NCBI RefSeq assembly: GCF_019263585.2
Contig: NZ_JADQDF010000001.1
Span: 4,970,501 to 5,034,500, forward strand
Source: Pseudonocardia oceani
GTDB lineage: Bacteria; Actinomycetota; Actinomycetes; Mycobacteriales; Pseudonocardiaceae
Direction of reading: 5' to 3'
Length of the DNA stretch: 64,000 nt
Shown here: positions 32,831 to 39,842 of the stretch, piece by piece
How positions within the stretch are numbered: position 1 is the stretch's first letter
How the letters are laid out: every line of letters begins with the position of its first letter
Made by a program: the position numbers and the translations under genes
Notes under the pieces: model-generated
Database searches by the model: none
The model's input: the letters and a program-made list of their open reading frames with translations, nothing else
Told to the model about the DNA's origin: nothing

Positions 32831-33691
32831 ATGGACGCCGTCACCGCCGACACCATCACCGACGCCGCCACCGCCCGCTGGGGCACCGCGCACGACCCGC
32901 GCACCGGCGAGGTCCTCACGGCGCTGGTCCGCCACCTGCACGACTTCGCCCGCGAGGTGCGCCTCACCGAGGCCGAGTGGATGGCGGCGATCCGCTGGCT
33001 GACCGCCACCGGGCAGATCAGCGACGAGAAGCGCGAGGAGTTCATCCTCGCCTCCGACGTGCTCGGCCTGTCGATGCTCGTCGTGCAGATGAACCACGAG
33101 CTGGACCCGGCGGCCACCCCGGCCACCGTGCTCGGCCCCTTCCACATCGACGGCTCGCCCGAGCTGGGCTTCGGCGAGGACATGAGCCAGGGCCTGCCCG
33201 GCGCGCCGCTCTACCTCACCGGGACCGTCCGCGGGCTCGACGGCACGCCCGTCGGCGGCGCGGTGCTCGACGTGTGGCAGGCCGACGAGGACGGCGCCTA
33301 CGAGGCCCAGCTCCCCGTCGACGAGGCCCGGCTGCGCGCGAAGTACGCCACCCGCGCCGACGGCACCTACTGCGTGCGGACCATCGCGCCCAGGGGCTAC
33401 GCGATCCCGATGGACGGCCCGGTCGGCGAGCTGATCTCCCGCACCGACATCAGCCACCACCGCCCCGCGCACGTGCACGTCCTGCTCGACGTCCCCGGCT
33501 TCCACCCGCTGATCACCCACCTGTTCCAGGAGGGTGCGCAGTACCTCGACAGCGACGTCGTGTTCGGCACCAAGCCCGAGCTCGTCGTCGCGTTCGAGCC
33601 GCGGGAGCCCGGCCCCACGCCCGACGGCGGCACGTCGGACGTGCCGTGGCTCGAGGCGCGCTACGACTTCGTCCTGCAGGCCGCGGGCTGA
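32831..33691 (+). CDS. Intradiol ring-cleavage dioxygenase (catechol/hydroxyquinol 1,2-dioxygenase type)
   Basis: 286 aa, typical of catechol or hydroxyquinol 1,2-dioxygenases. An N-terminal helical dimerisation domain (EVLTALVRHLHDFAREVRLTEAEW) precedes the Fe(III) domain: VLGPFHIDGSP, GGAVLDVWQADEDGAYEAQ (Tyr ligand), RGYAIPMDGP (Tyr ligand) and RPAHVHVLLDVPGF (two His ligands). It cleaves a catechol-type ring between the hydroxyls. ATG follows the lyase stop by one base. Its product would need reduction and CoA activation, consistent with the adjacent MDR and CoA transferase genes. Confidence 0.92.
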   Translation: MDAVTADTITDAATARWGTAHDPRTGEVLTALVRHLHDFAREVRLTEAEWMAAIRWLTATGQISDEKREEFILASDVLGLSMLVVQMNHELDPAATPATVLGPFHIDGSPELGFGEDMSQGLPGAPLYLTGTVRGLDGTPVGGAVLDVWQADEDGAYEAQLPVDEARLRAKYATRADGTYCVRTIAPRGYAIPMDGPVGELISRTDISHHRPAHVHVLLDVPGFHPLITHLFQEGAQYLDSDVVFGTKPELVVAFEPREPGPTPDGGTSDVPWLEARYDFVLQAAG

Positions 33692-34647
33692 TGCGGGCCG
33701 CGGAGATCCGCACGGCGGGCCACCCGCCCGAGGTGGGGGAGCGGGCCGAGCCCGCAGGCGTACTGGTCGACGTCCTCGCCGCCCCGATCACGCCGCTCGA
33801 CGTCCTCTGCGCCTCGGGCACCTCCTACTTCGGTGCGCCCGCCACGCCCTACGTCCCGGGCGTGCAGGGCGTCGGCACCCTCGCCTCGCCGCTGGGCGAC
33901 CTCACCGCGGGCACCCCCGTCTGGTTCGCCACGAGCGCGGGCATGGCGCCGGGCGACGGCAGCATGGCCCAGCGCGCCGCCGTCACCGCCGACGACGTCG
34001 TCGCGCTCCCACCGGGCGTCGACCCGGTGCTGGCCGGGGCGCTCGGCCTGTCCGCCGTCGCCGCGTGGATGTGCCTGACCTGGCGCGGCCGGCTCGCGCC
34101 GGGGGAGACCGTGCTCGTGCTCGGCGCGGGCGGGGCCGTCGGCGAGACGGCCGTGCAGCTCGCGCGCCTGGCCGGGGCCGGGCGGGTCGTCGCCTGCGCG
34201 CGGTCGGCGTCCGCGCTCGACCGGGCGCGCCGGCACGGGGCCGACGCCACCGTCCTGCTCGACGGGGACGACTGGACCGCCCGGATGACCGCGGCCACCG
34301 ACGGCGGGCCCGACCTCGTCATCGACCCCCTGTCCGGCCCTCCCGCCGCCGCCGCGCTCGCCTCGCTGCGCACCGGCGGCCGGCTGGTGAACCTCGGCGG
34401 CGCGGCCGCCCCCGCCTGCAGCGTCGACTCGGCGACGCTGCGCAGCCGCTCGCTCGACGTCCTGGGCTACACCAACAACGCCCTGGACCCCGCCCGCCGC
34501 CGCGACGCCGTGCAGGCCGTCGCCCGCTTCGCCGCGGCCGGCGAGCTGACCGTGCTCCACGAGCGCGTCCCGCTCGACGACGCCGCCGACGCCTGGACCC
34601 GCCAGCGCGACGGTGCCGCCCGCGGCCGCGTCGTCCTCGTCCCCTGA
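33691..34647 (+). CDS. Zinc-binding dehydrogenase / quinone oxidoreductase (MDR family)
   Basis: 318 aa medium-chain reductase. The N-terminal GroES-like fold is degenerate and lacks zinc cysteines; the Rossmann motif is VLVLGAGGAVGETAVQLAR (about residue 145), and GGRLVNLGGAA follows. This suggests a zinc-free NADPH-dependent enone or quinone reductase. ATG overlaps the dioxygenase stop (TGATG). It may reduce the ring-cleavage product, a role played by maleylacetate reductase in the hydroxyquinol pathway, but that is inference. Confidence 0.85.
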   Translation: MRAAEIRTAGHPPEVGERAEPAGVLVDVLAAPITPLDVLCASGTSYFGAPATPYVPGVQGVGTLASPLGDLTAGTPVWFATSAGMAPGDGSMAQRAAVTADDVVALPPGVDPVLAGALGLSAVAAWMCLTWRGRLAPGETVLVLGAGGAVGETAVQLARLAGAGRVVACARSASALDRARRHGADATVLLDGDDWTARMTAATDGGPDLVIDPLSGPPAAAALASLRTGGRLVNLGGAAAPACSVDSATLRSRSLDVLGYTNNALDPARRRDAVQAVARFAAAGELTVLHERVPLDDAADAWTRQRDGAARGRVVLVP

Positions 34648-34664
34648 CCGCCCGGAGGCCCCTC

Positions 34665-35696
34665 ATGTCCCTGCCGCTGCTGCCGACGTCGCTGGTGGGG
34701 TCCTACGCCCAGCCCGACTGGCTGATCGACCGCGCCAAGCTCGCCGGGCGCTTCCCGCCGCGGGTGCGTGCGAAGGAGCTGTGGCGCCCGGCGCCCGAGC
34801 ACCTCGCGCAGGCCCAGGACGACGCCACGCTGCTCGCGATCCGCGCGCAGGAGGAGGCCGGGCTCGACATCCTCACCGACGGGGAGATCCGCCGGGAGTC
34901 CTACTCCAACCACTTCGCCACCGCGCTCGACGGCGTCGACGTCGACAACCCCGGCACGGCGCTGGACCGCAGCGGCCACCCCAACCCGGTCCCGCGCATC
35001 ACCGGCCCGATCCGCCGGACGCGGCCCGTCGAGGTCGACGACGTGCGCTTCCTGCGCGCCCACACCGACCGCACGATCAAGATGACGGTGCCCGGGCCGT
35101 TCACGATGAGCCAGCAGGCGCAGAACGACCACTACCCCGACGCGGAGGCCGCCGCGATGGACTACGCGGCCGCCGTCAACGCCGAGATCCGCGACCTGCA
35201 CGCCGCCGGCGCCGACGTCGTGCAGATCGACGAGCCGTACATGCAGGCCCGCCCGGACGCCGCCCGCGCCTACGGCCTCGCCGCGCTCAACGCCGCACTC
35301 GAGGGCGTCACCGGCACGACCGCGGTGCACATCTGCTTCGGCTACGCCGCGATCATCCACGAGCGGCCCGAGGGCTACTCGTTCCTGCCCGAGCTGGCCG
35401 GGTGCTCCGTCGACCAGGTGTCGATCGAGACCGCGCAGTCCGGGCTCGACCTGGGCGTGCTCGCCGACCTCTCGGGCAAGACGGTGCTGCTCGGGGTCGT
35501 CGACCTGTCCGACCCGGCCGTCGAGACGCCCGAGGTCGTGGCGGGCCGCGTGCGTCGCGCGTTCGCCCACACCGCGCCGGAGAACCTGGTCATCAGCACC
35601 GACTGCGGCATGAAGTACCTGCCGCGGGAGAGCGCCGAGGGCAAGATGCGGGCGATGGCCGGGGCGGCGGCGCTGCTGCGGGCGGAGCTGGCCTGA
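34665..35696 (+). CDS. Cobalamin-independent methionine synthase (MetE C-terminal domain) family protein
   Basis: 343 aa, equal to the catalytic C-terminal barrel of MetE without its N-terminal half. Zinc ligands are visible: HICFGY (His, Cys), QVSIETAQ (Glu) and STDCGMKYL (Cys). LPTSLVGSYAQPDWL is the family N-terminus and VVQIDEPYMQAR the conserved barrel segment. Stand-alone members include methyltransferases and the epoxyalkane:coenzyme M transferase group. GGAGG precedes the ATG. Its place as last gene of an aromatic operon suggests zinc-thiolate chemistry on a pathway intermediate (for example demethylation), not methionine synthesis. Confidence 0.85.
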   Translation: MSLPLLPTSLVGSYAQPDWLIDRAKLAGRFPPRVRAKELWRPAPEHLAQAQDDATLLAIRAQEEAGLDILTDGEIRRESYSNHFATALDGVDVDNPGTALDRSGHPNPVPRITGPIRRTRPVEVDDVRFLRAHTDRTIKMTVPGPFTMSQQAQNDHYPDAEAAAMDYAAAVNAEIRDLHAAGADVVQIDEPYMQARPDAARAYGLAALNAALEGVTGTTAVHICFGYAAIIHERPEGYSFLPELAGCSVDQVSIETAQSGLDLGVLADLSGKTVLLGVVDLSDPAVETPEVVAGRVRRAFAHTAPENLVISTDCGMKYLPRESAEGKMRAMAGAAALLRAELA

Positions 35697-35705
35697 GGGG
35701 CCCGC

Positions 35706-36362
35706 TCAGGACCCGGGGCGGAGGCCCCGCCCCGCCGCGGCCTGCGACTGCTCGACGGCGAGGACGTCGACGAGGTCGTTCATCTCGTCGCCGGAGTGGC
35801 CCTTCACCCAGCGGAAGGACACGTCGCCGCGCCCGTTGACCAGCGTGATCAGCGGCTCCCACAGGTCGCGGCTGACCACGGGCTTCTTCGCGCTGGTGAC
35901 CCAGCCGCGGTCGATCCAGCCCTTCCACCAGCGGTCGCGGAAGCAGTTGACGACGTAGGTCGAGTCGCTGACGACGACCAGCGGCCCCTCCAGCGCCCGC
36001 ACGGCCTCCAGCGCGGCGCGGATCTCCATGCGCTGGTTGGTGGTCGGCGACTCGCCCCCGCTGTCCTGGCGCCCGTCGCGCGTGGCCCAGGCCCAGCCGC
36101 CGGGGCCGGGGTTGCCCGAGCAGGCGCCGTCGGTCCAGACCTCCAGGGCGCCGTCGGGGGCGGGCATGTCGGGGCGGGCGGGCTTGGCGGCGGCCTTGCG
36201 AGCAGGCGACTTCTTCGCCGGCGCCGCCGCGGGGGCGGCGCCGGGCGCCGCGGCGCAGGCCGTGTGCGCCCACACGTTCCCGGAGCGGGCGATCTCCTCG
36301 CCGGGCGAGATGGCGGAGGCGCAGACGCCGCAGGTGGTGGCGTACTTGGCGGTCATCGGCAC
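35706..36362 (-). CDS. rnhA: Ribonuclease HI with N-terminal zinc-ribbon-like extension
   Basis: 218 aa. The RNase H fold starts near residue 75: EVWTDGACSGNPGPGGWAW (first Asp), MEIRAALEAV (Glu), VVVSDSTYVV (Asp) and GDEMNDLVDVLA (last Asp), giving the D-E-D-D set. The N-terminal segment CGVCASAISPGEEI with a later WAHTAC resembles a small zinc ribbon, followed by an Ala/Lys/Pro linker. It degrades RNA in RNA-DNA hybrids. The GTG at 36362 is favoured since TACGGT ends 6 nt upstream; ATG 36356 is the alternative. Confidence 0.92.
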   Translation of the reverse strand: MPMTAKYATTCGVCASAISPGEEIARSGNVWAHTACAAAPGAAPAAAPAKKSPARKAAAKPARPDMPAPDGALEVWTDGACSGNPGPGGWAWATRDGRQDSGGESPTTNQRMEIRAALEAVRALEGPLVVVSDSTYVVNCFRDRWWKGWIDRGWVTSAKKPVVSRDLWEPLITLVNGRGDVSFRWVKGHSGDEMNDLVDVLAVEQSQAAAGRGLRPGS

Positions 36363-36368
36363 CCGGCA

Positions 36369-36374
36369 ACCGTA
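36369..36374 (-). promoter_or_regulatory. -10 element of the RNase HI gene (leaderless)
   Basis: TACGGT on the minus strand ends 6 nt before the GTG at 36362. Confidence 0.4.
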
Positions 36375-36401
36375 GTGCTCGCCCCTGTCGGTGCCGCGCC
36401 C

Positions 36402-36407
36402 TAGGCT
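36402..36407 (+). promoter_or_regulatory. -10 element of the MmcQ/YjbR-like gene
   Basis: TAGGCT lies 20 nt before the ATG at 36428. A GTG at 36415, exactly 7 nt after it, opens a six-codon frame whose stop overlaps the start of the gene. Confidence 0.4.
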
Positions 36408-36427
36408 GCCGTCCGTGCGGGACCGCG

Positions 36428-36766
36428 ATGGCTGACGCCGACGACGTCCGCCGGCTCGCCCTCGCCCTCGACGGCGCCGTGGAGAACGAGTCCGACGGCT
36501 TCGACTTCCGCGTCGGCGGGCGCGGGTTCGTGTGGTCCTACCCCGAGCGCGAGCCCGGGCGCCGCCGCGTCCTGCGCACCGACGTCGCCGTGCTCTACGT
36601 CGGCGACGAGGCCGAGAAGCAGGCCCTGGTGCTCGGCGAGCCCGAGCTCTTCTTCACCGTCCCCGGCTACGACGGCCTGCCGCTGGTGATGGTGCGCCTG
36701 CCGCGCGTCACCGTCGACCGCCTCGCCGAGCTCGTCACCGACGCCTGGCGGATGCGCGTCGAGTAG
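36428..36766 (+). CDS. MmcQ/YjbR family protein
   Basis: 112 aa. Shows the family pattern ADADDVRRLALALDGAVE at the N-terminus, GRGFVWSYPE in the middle and DRLAELVTDAWRMRVE at the end. MmcQ/YjbR proteins have a CyaY-like fold and suspected nucleic-acid binding, but no firm function. It is divergent from RNase HI and followed by a crotonase gene with its own promoter. Confidence 0.88.
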   Translation: MADADDVRRLALALDGAVENESDGFDFRVGGRGFVWSYPEREPGRRRVLRTDVAVLYVGDEAEKQALVLGEPELFFTVPGYDGLPLVMVRLPRVTVDRLAELVTDAWRMRVE

Positions 36767-36789
36767 CGGTCCCTCCTCCCACCCGGTGT

Positions 36790-36795
36790 CAGGAT
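36790..36795 (+). promoter_or_regulatory. -10 element of the crotonase gene (leaderless)
   Basis: CAGGAT ends 6 nt before the ATG at 36802. Confidence 0.45.
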
Positions 36796-36801
36796 GGGGC
36801 G

Positions 36802-37644
36802 ATGACCGCACCGACCCCGTCCTCGACGGACTCGACCTCCCCCGTCCGGATCGAGCGCGACGGCGACCTCGCGGTCGTCGTCCTCGACGCCCCTCCGCTG
36901 AACCTGTTCGACGAGGCGGTGTTCGCCGCGTGGGAGCAGGTCGTCGGCGAGCTCACCGCGCTCTGCGACCCGGCGCGCGAGGACCGCGCGCGGGCGGTGC
37001 TCGTCGAGGCGCGGGGCAAGGTCGTGTCCGGCGGCGTCGACGTCACGCTGTTCGCCGGCATCGCCGACGGCCCCGACCCGGCCGCGCGCGGGGCCGAGCT
37101 GTGGGAGCGGCTGCTGCCGGTCGCGCAGGGGCTCGAGGACCTGCCGGTGCCCACGGTGTTCGCCGCGCACGGCCTCACCCTCACGGCCGCGTTCGAGCTG
37201 GCCCTGGCGTGCGACCTGCTGCTGGCGGCCGAGAAGGCCACCTTCGGGCTGGTGGAGATCGTCGTCGGGCTGACGCCGTCGATGGGCGGGCCGCAACGCC
37301 TCGCCGAGCGCGCGGGCCCGGCGCGGGCCAAGGAGCTGATCTACACCGGCGGGCGCTTCCCGGCGGCGGAGCTGGCGCAGTGGGGTGTGGTCAACCGGGT
37401 GCTGCCCGACGAGGGCTTCGCCGACGCGGCGCGCCGGTTCGCCCGGCGCCTCGCCGCCGGTCCGACGGTGGCCCACGCGGCGACGAAGGAGCTGGTCACG
37501 ACGGCGGTGCGCGAGGGCGTCCGCGCGGCCGACGACGCCGTGCCCGCCGTCTCGGGTGCGCTGTTCGACACCGACGACCTGCGGGGCGCGGTCGCGTCGT
37601 TCCTCAGCGAGGGGCCCGGCAAGGCGCAGTACCGGGGACGCTGA
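36802..37644 (+). CDS. Enoyl-CoA hydratase/isomerase family protein
   Basis: 280 aa crotonase fold. GKVVSGGVDVTLF supplies the first oxyanion-hole region, AAFELALACDLLLAAEKATFGLVEIVVGLTPSMGG the second with the two glutamates expected of hydratases (FEL and VEI). The usual GGG before the first glutamate reads LTLTAA, so the oxyanion loop is altered and the exact reaction (hydratase, isomerase or other) is uncertain. Substrate would be an acyl-CoA. Transcribed from a leaderless-type promoter. Confidence 0.88.
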   Translation: MTAPTPSSTDSTSPVRIERDGDLAVVVLDAPPLNLFDEAVFAAWEQVVGELTALCDPAREDRARAVLVEARGKVVSGGVDVTLFAGIADGPDPAARGAELWERLLPVAQGLEDLPVPTVFAAHGLTLTAAFELALACDLLLAAEKATFGLVEIVVGLTPSMGGPQRLAERAGPARAKELIYTGGRFPAAELAQWGVVNRVLPDEGFADAARRFARRLAAGPTVAHAATKELVTTAVREGVRAADDAVPAVSGALFDTDDLRGAVASFLSEGPGKAQYRGR

Positions 37645-37649
37645 TCCGA

Positions 37650-37697
37650 CCGTACGGGTGCGCAGGCCTACGAGCCCGACGCGCATCACCCGTACGG
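37650..37697. terminator. Inverted repeat after the crotonase gene
   Basis: CCGTACGGGTG (37650-37660) and CACCCGTACGG (37687-37697) are exact complements around 26 nt. Each arm contains the 8-bp palindrome CCGTACGG. Terminator or paired operator for the DUF1540 gene. Confidence 0.45.
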
Positions 37698-37846
37698 ACC
37701 TACTGCGGTGTGACCTGGGGCACCGAATTGCGGCGTTTGGGAATGCGTCGCCGCTGGTCGTCCCGGCAACTGAGGCCGGACTGATCATCGGTGAGGTCAG
37801 GCTGACTCCGGTGGCGGGAGCTTGTCCGGTTCCTCATCCTCATCCC

Positions 37847-38137
37847 ATGACCTCGACCCAGAACATGCCCCAGGTGCAGGACTGCTCCGTGACCGCCTGC
37901 TCCTACAACGAGAGCAGCAGCTGCCACGCCGGCGCCATCACCATCGGCGGCGACCACGCCCACTGCGGCACCTTCGTCGAGATCTCGTTCCGCGGCGGTA
38001 GCGCCGACAACGGCCTCGTCGGTGCCTGCCACCGCTCGGAGTGCCGCTACAACGAGAAGCTCGAGTGCACCGCCGCGTCGGTGAGCGTCGGTGCCGGCGC
38101 CGACAACGCCGACTGCCTCACCTACGAGGCCAGGTAG
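37847..38137 (+). CDS. DUF1540 domain protein with two Cys-rich repeats
   Basis: 96 aa small protein. Two tandem copies of a Cys motif are visible: CSVTACSYNESSSCHAGAI ending at HCGTF, and CHRSECRYNEKLECTAASV ending at DCLTY. Each has four cysteines in the pattern C-x4-C-x6-C-x9-13-C, probably a metal site. Function unknown. The ATG at 37847 has no clear ribosome binding site. Its 3' end overlaps the convergent ATPase-like gene by 16 nt. Confidence 0.85.
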   Translation: MTSTQNMPQVQDCSVTACSYNESSSCHAGAITIGGDHAHCGTFVEISFRGGSADNGLVGACHRSECRYNEKLECTAASVSVGAGADNADCLTYEAR

Positions 38138-38538
38138 GCCAGCTGCTCCACCCGGATGTCGCCGCTCCGGTCGACGCGCAGTGCGCCGTCGGCCACGGCC
38201 ATCCCGGCCACCGGGTCGGCGTCGTCGACGAGGACGGCCACCCCCGACGCCGCCAGGGCGGGCAGCCGGGCCAGCACGGCCCTGCGTTGCGCGGCGGCGA
38301 GACCGTCGGTGAAGCGGTCGACCAGCAGGATCGCCACCCGGCCGGGCTCGACCGCGTCGAGCGCCACCAGCCGGTCGGCCAGCGGGTCGACCGGTCGGGC
38401 GCCGAGCCGGCGCACCCCCGCGTCGTGCCCGTCGGCACAGCGACCGGTGGCGTCGTCGAGCCGGTTCATCATCCGGCGCCGGGCCACGCTCGGGCCCAGC
38501 AGCACGGTCACCTCGCCCACGGGCAGTCGCAGCGACAC
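38122..38538 (-). CDS. Degenerate ABC-type ATPase-like protein, no Walker A
   Basis: 138 aa. The outline of a short ABC ATPase can be read: GEVTVLLGPSVARRRMMNRLDDAT where GxNGxGKST would stand, RVAILLVDRFTDGLAAAQRRAVLARL in place of Walker B/D-loop, and GVAVLVDDADPVAGMAVADGALRV in place of the H-loop strand. The P-loop lysine and the Walker B glutamate are missing, so ATP hydrolysis is unlikely. GGAGGAGGAGGGG precedes the GTG and TAGCCT is upstream, so it seems expressed. Either a decayed or a repurposed protein. Confidence 0.6.
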   Translation of the reverse strand: MSLRLPVGEVTVLLGPSVARRRMMNRLDDATGRCADGHDAGVRRLGARPVDPLADRLVALDAVEPGRVAILLVDRFTDGLAAAQRRAVLARLPALAASGVAVLVDDADPVAGMAVADGALRVDRSGDIRVEQLAYLAS

Positions 38539-38639
38539 GAGCCCCTCCTCCTCCGAACTGAGGACAGGCTAACCAGTGCGACGCGCGGACGGAAGACGTC
38601 TCGCGCGTCCCGTCCGCGGGAGGTTCTGCGGCAGGTGCC

Positions 38640-38880
38640 CCCTGCCCCACGTCCCATCCCCGCCAGCACCGGGCCGAGCTCCACGCCCGCGGCCGTGAGG
38701 GTGGTACTCCTGGCGCCGCCGCGACCCGGGTTCGCGGTGGTCGACGCGCTCCACCGCCCCGACCGCGACCAGCTCGGCCAGGCGCCCGGCCAGCACCGTG
38801 CGCGAGATCCCGAGGTGCGCGACGAGGTCGTCGACGCGGTGCACGCCGTCGCCGAGGTCGCGCACGACAGATCGCCGGGG
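38640..38880 (-). pseudogene. HxlR-family regulator pseudogene
   Basis: The minus strand reads VVRDLGDGVHRVDDLVAHLGISRTVLAGRLAELVAVGAVERV, a clear HxlR winged helix, then ends at RRQEYH. One extra C near 38700 shifts the frame; in the shifted frame the expected continuation LTAAGVELGPVLAGMG appears. The N-terminal part before VVRD is also scrambled. A different, intact HxlR gene lies at 39226. Confidence 0.7.
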
Positions 38881-39152
38881 TCGGCTACGACCGGATCGAC
38901 CTACGACCGGATCGACGCCGCCGGGCTGCACCTGACCGTCGACGGCGACGACGGGCCGGGCGCGCGGGTGCTGGCCGTGGACACGGGACACGGTCGTGGT
39001 GTGCGGGCCAGGAGCCCGTGCGCGACCTCCTCGACGCGCCGCGGGACGGCGGGGCCTCGGTGCACGTCATCGGCGGGGCCGACGAGGCCGCCGGGCACGA
39101 CGCGACAGGGCCATCGACCAGGGCACGCGCGTCGCGGCCGCGCTGCGATTCC
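38881..39152 (+). pseudogene. C-terminal fragment of an NADPH:2,4-dienoyl-CoA reductase-like (FadH) gene
   Basis: Pieces in three frames spell the FadH/old-yellow-enzyme C-terminus: AAGLHLTVDGDDGPGARVLAVDT, then VVCGPGA-like text where VVCAGQEPVRDLLDA is expected, GGASVHVIGGADEAAGHDA, and finally RAIDQGTRVAAAL. A 16-bp tandem duplication (38885-38900 and 38901-38916) shifts the frame at the start and small deletions shift it again. No N-terminal part exists in the window. Confidence 0.75.
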
Positions 39153-39213
39153 CGGCTGTGCGACCCGCGACCGTGGAGCTGGCTGAGCTGCTCAGTCTCG
39201 AATCTCTACCCGC

Positions 39214-39219
39214 TATCAT
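39214..39219 (+). promoter_or_regulatory. -10 element of the HxlR gene (leaderless)
   Basis: TATCAT ends 6 nt before the ATG at 39226. TCAGT at 39192-39196 recurs at a similar distance before the next operon. Confidence 0.5.
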
Positions 39220-39225
39220 CGCGCC

Positions 39226-39723
39226 ATGAGGCGAACATCCTTCGCGAACTGGCCCTGCTCCATCGCCCGCGCGATGGACCTGCTGGGGGACTGGTGGACC
39301 CCGCTGGTCCTGCGCGAGGCGTTCTACGGCATCCAGCGGTTCGACGACTTCCACAAGGGTCTGAACATCGCGCGCAACACCCTCGCCGACCGGCTCAAGA
39401 CGCTGGTCGCCGAGGGCCTGATGGAGAAGCGGGCCTACCAGTCCGACCCGGTGCGCTACGACTACGTGCTCACCCGCAAGGGCCGGGAGTTCTTCCCGGT
39501 GCTGATGGCCCTGCAGAAGTGGGGCGACGAGTGGCTGTCGGAGGAGGCGGGCCCGCCCATCCTCCTGCGCCACGAGCGGTGCGGGCACGACGCCGTCGCC
39601 GAGGTGGTCTGCAGCAGCTGCCACGAGCCGATGACCTCGGCCGACACCACGCTGCACATCGGGCCGGGCTACCCCGAGCGGCTCACCCACCGCGAGGACG
39701 TCAAGCAGCGCTTCGGTCTCTGA
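39226..39723 (+). CDS. HxlR family transcriptional regulator
   Basis: 165 aa. CSIARAMDLLGDWWTPLVLREAFYGIQRFDDFHKGLNIARNTLADRLKTLVAEGLMEK is the HxlR winged helix with the family's conserved N-terminal cysteine (residue 10), a redox or electrophile sensor in some relatives. The C-terminal extension contains CGHDAVAEVVCSSCHEPM, a possible zinc knuckle. It precedes an SRPBCC and an LLM oxidoreductase gene, separated by a strong hairpin, and probably regulates them. Confidence 0.92.
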   Translation: MRRTSFANWPCSIARAMDLLGDWWTPLVLREAFYGIQRFDDFHKGLNIARNTLADRLKTLVAEGLMEKRAYQSDPVRYDYVLTRKGREFFPVLMALQKWGDEWLSEEAGPPILLRHERCGHDAVAEVVCSSCHEPMTSADTTLHIGPGYPERLTHREDVKQRFGL

Positions 39724-39733
39724 GGTCGTCCGG

Positions 39734-39770
39734 GCACCGGCCGGGCGGGGGGTCCCCGTCCGGCCGGTGC
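39734..39770 (+). terminator. Strong hairpin after the HxlR gene
   Basis: A 17-bp stem with one G-U pair and a 3-nt loop starts 10 nt after the stop codon. There is no U-tract. Confidence 0.65.
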
Positions 39771-39776
39771 TCTGCG

Positions 39777-39810
39777 TTGACAGGTCAGTTCAAATGAGCA
39801 ACTCTATCGG
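39777..39810 (+). promoter_or_regulatory. Regulated promoter of the SRPBCC-LLM operon
   Basis: TTGACA at 39777-39782 and TATCGG at 39805-39810 frame an AT-richer segment with TCAGT and CAAAT. The -35/-10 spacing of 22 nt is too long unless another hexamer is used, so activation by the upstream HxlR protein is possible. Confidence 0.45.
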
Positions 39811-39842
39811 CGAGCGGGCAGCCGAACCCAGGAGGCGACGTC

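Noticed and set aside
39018..39797. Plus-strand open frame running from the FadH remnant into the HxlR region
   Set aside because: It joins a pseudogene piece to an out-of-frame shadow of the real HxlR gene.
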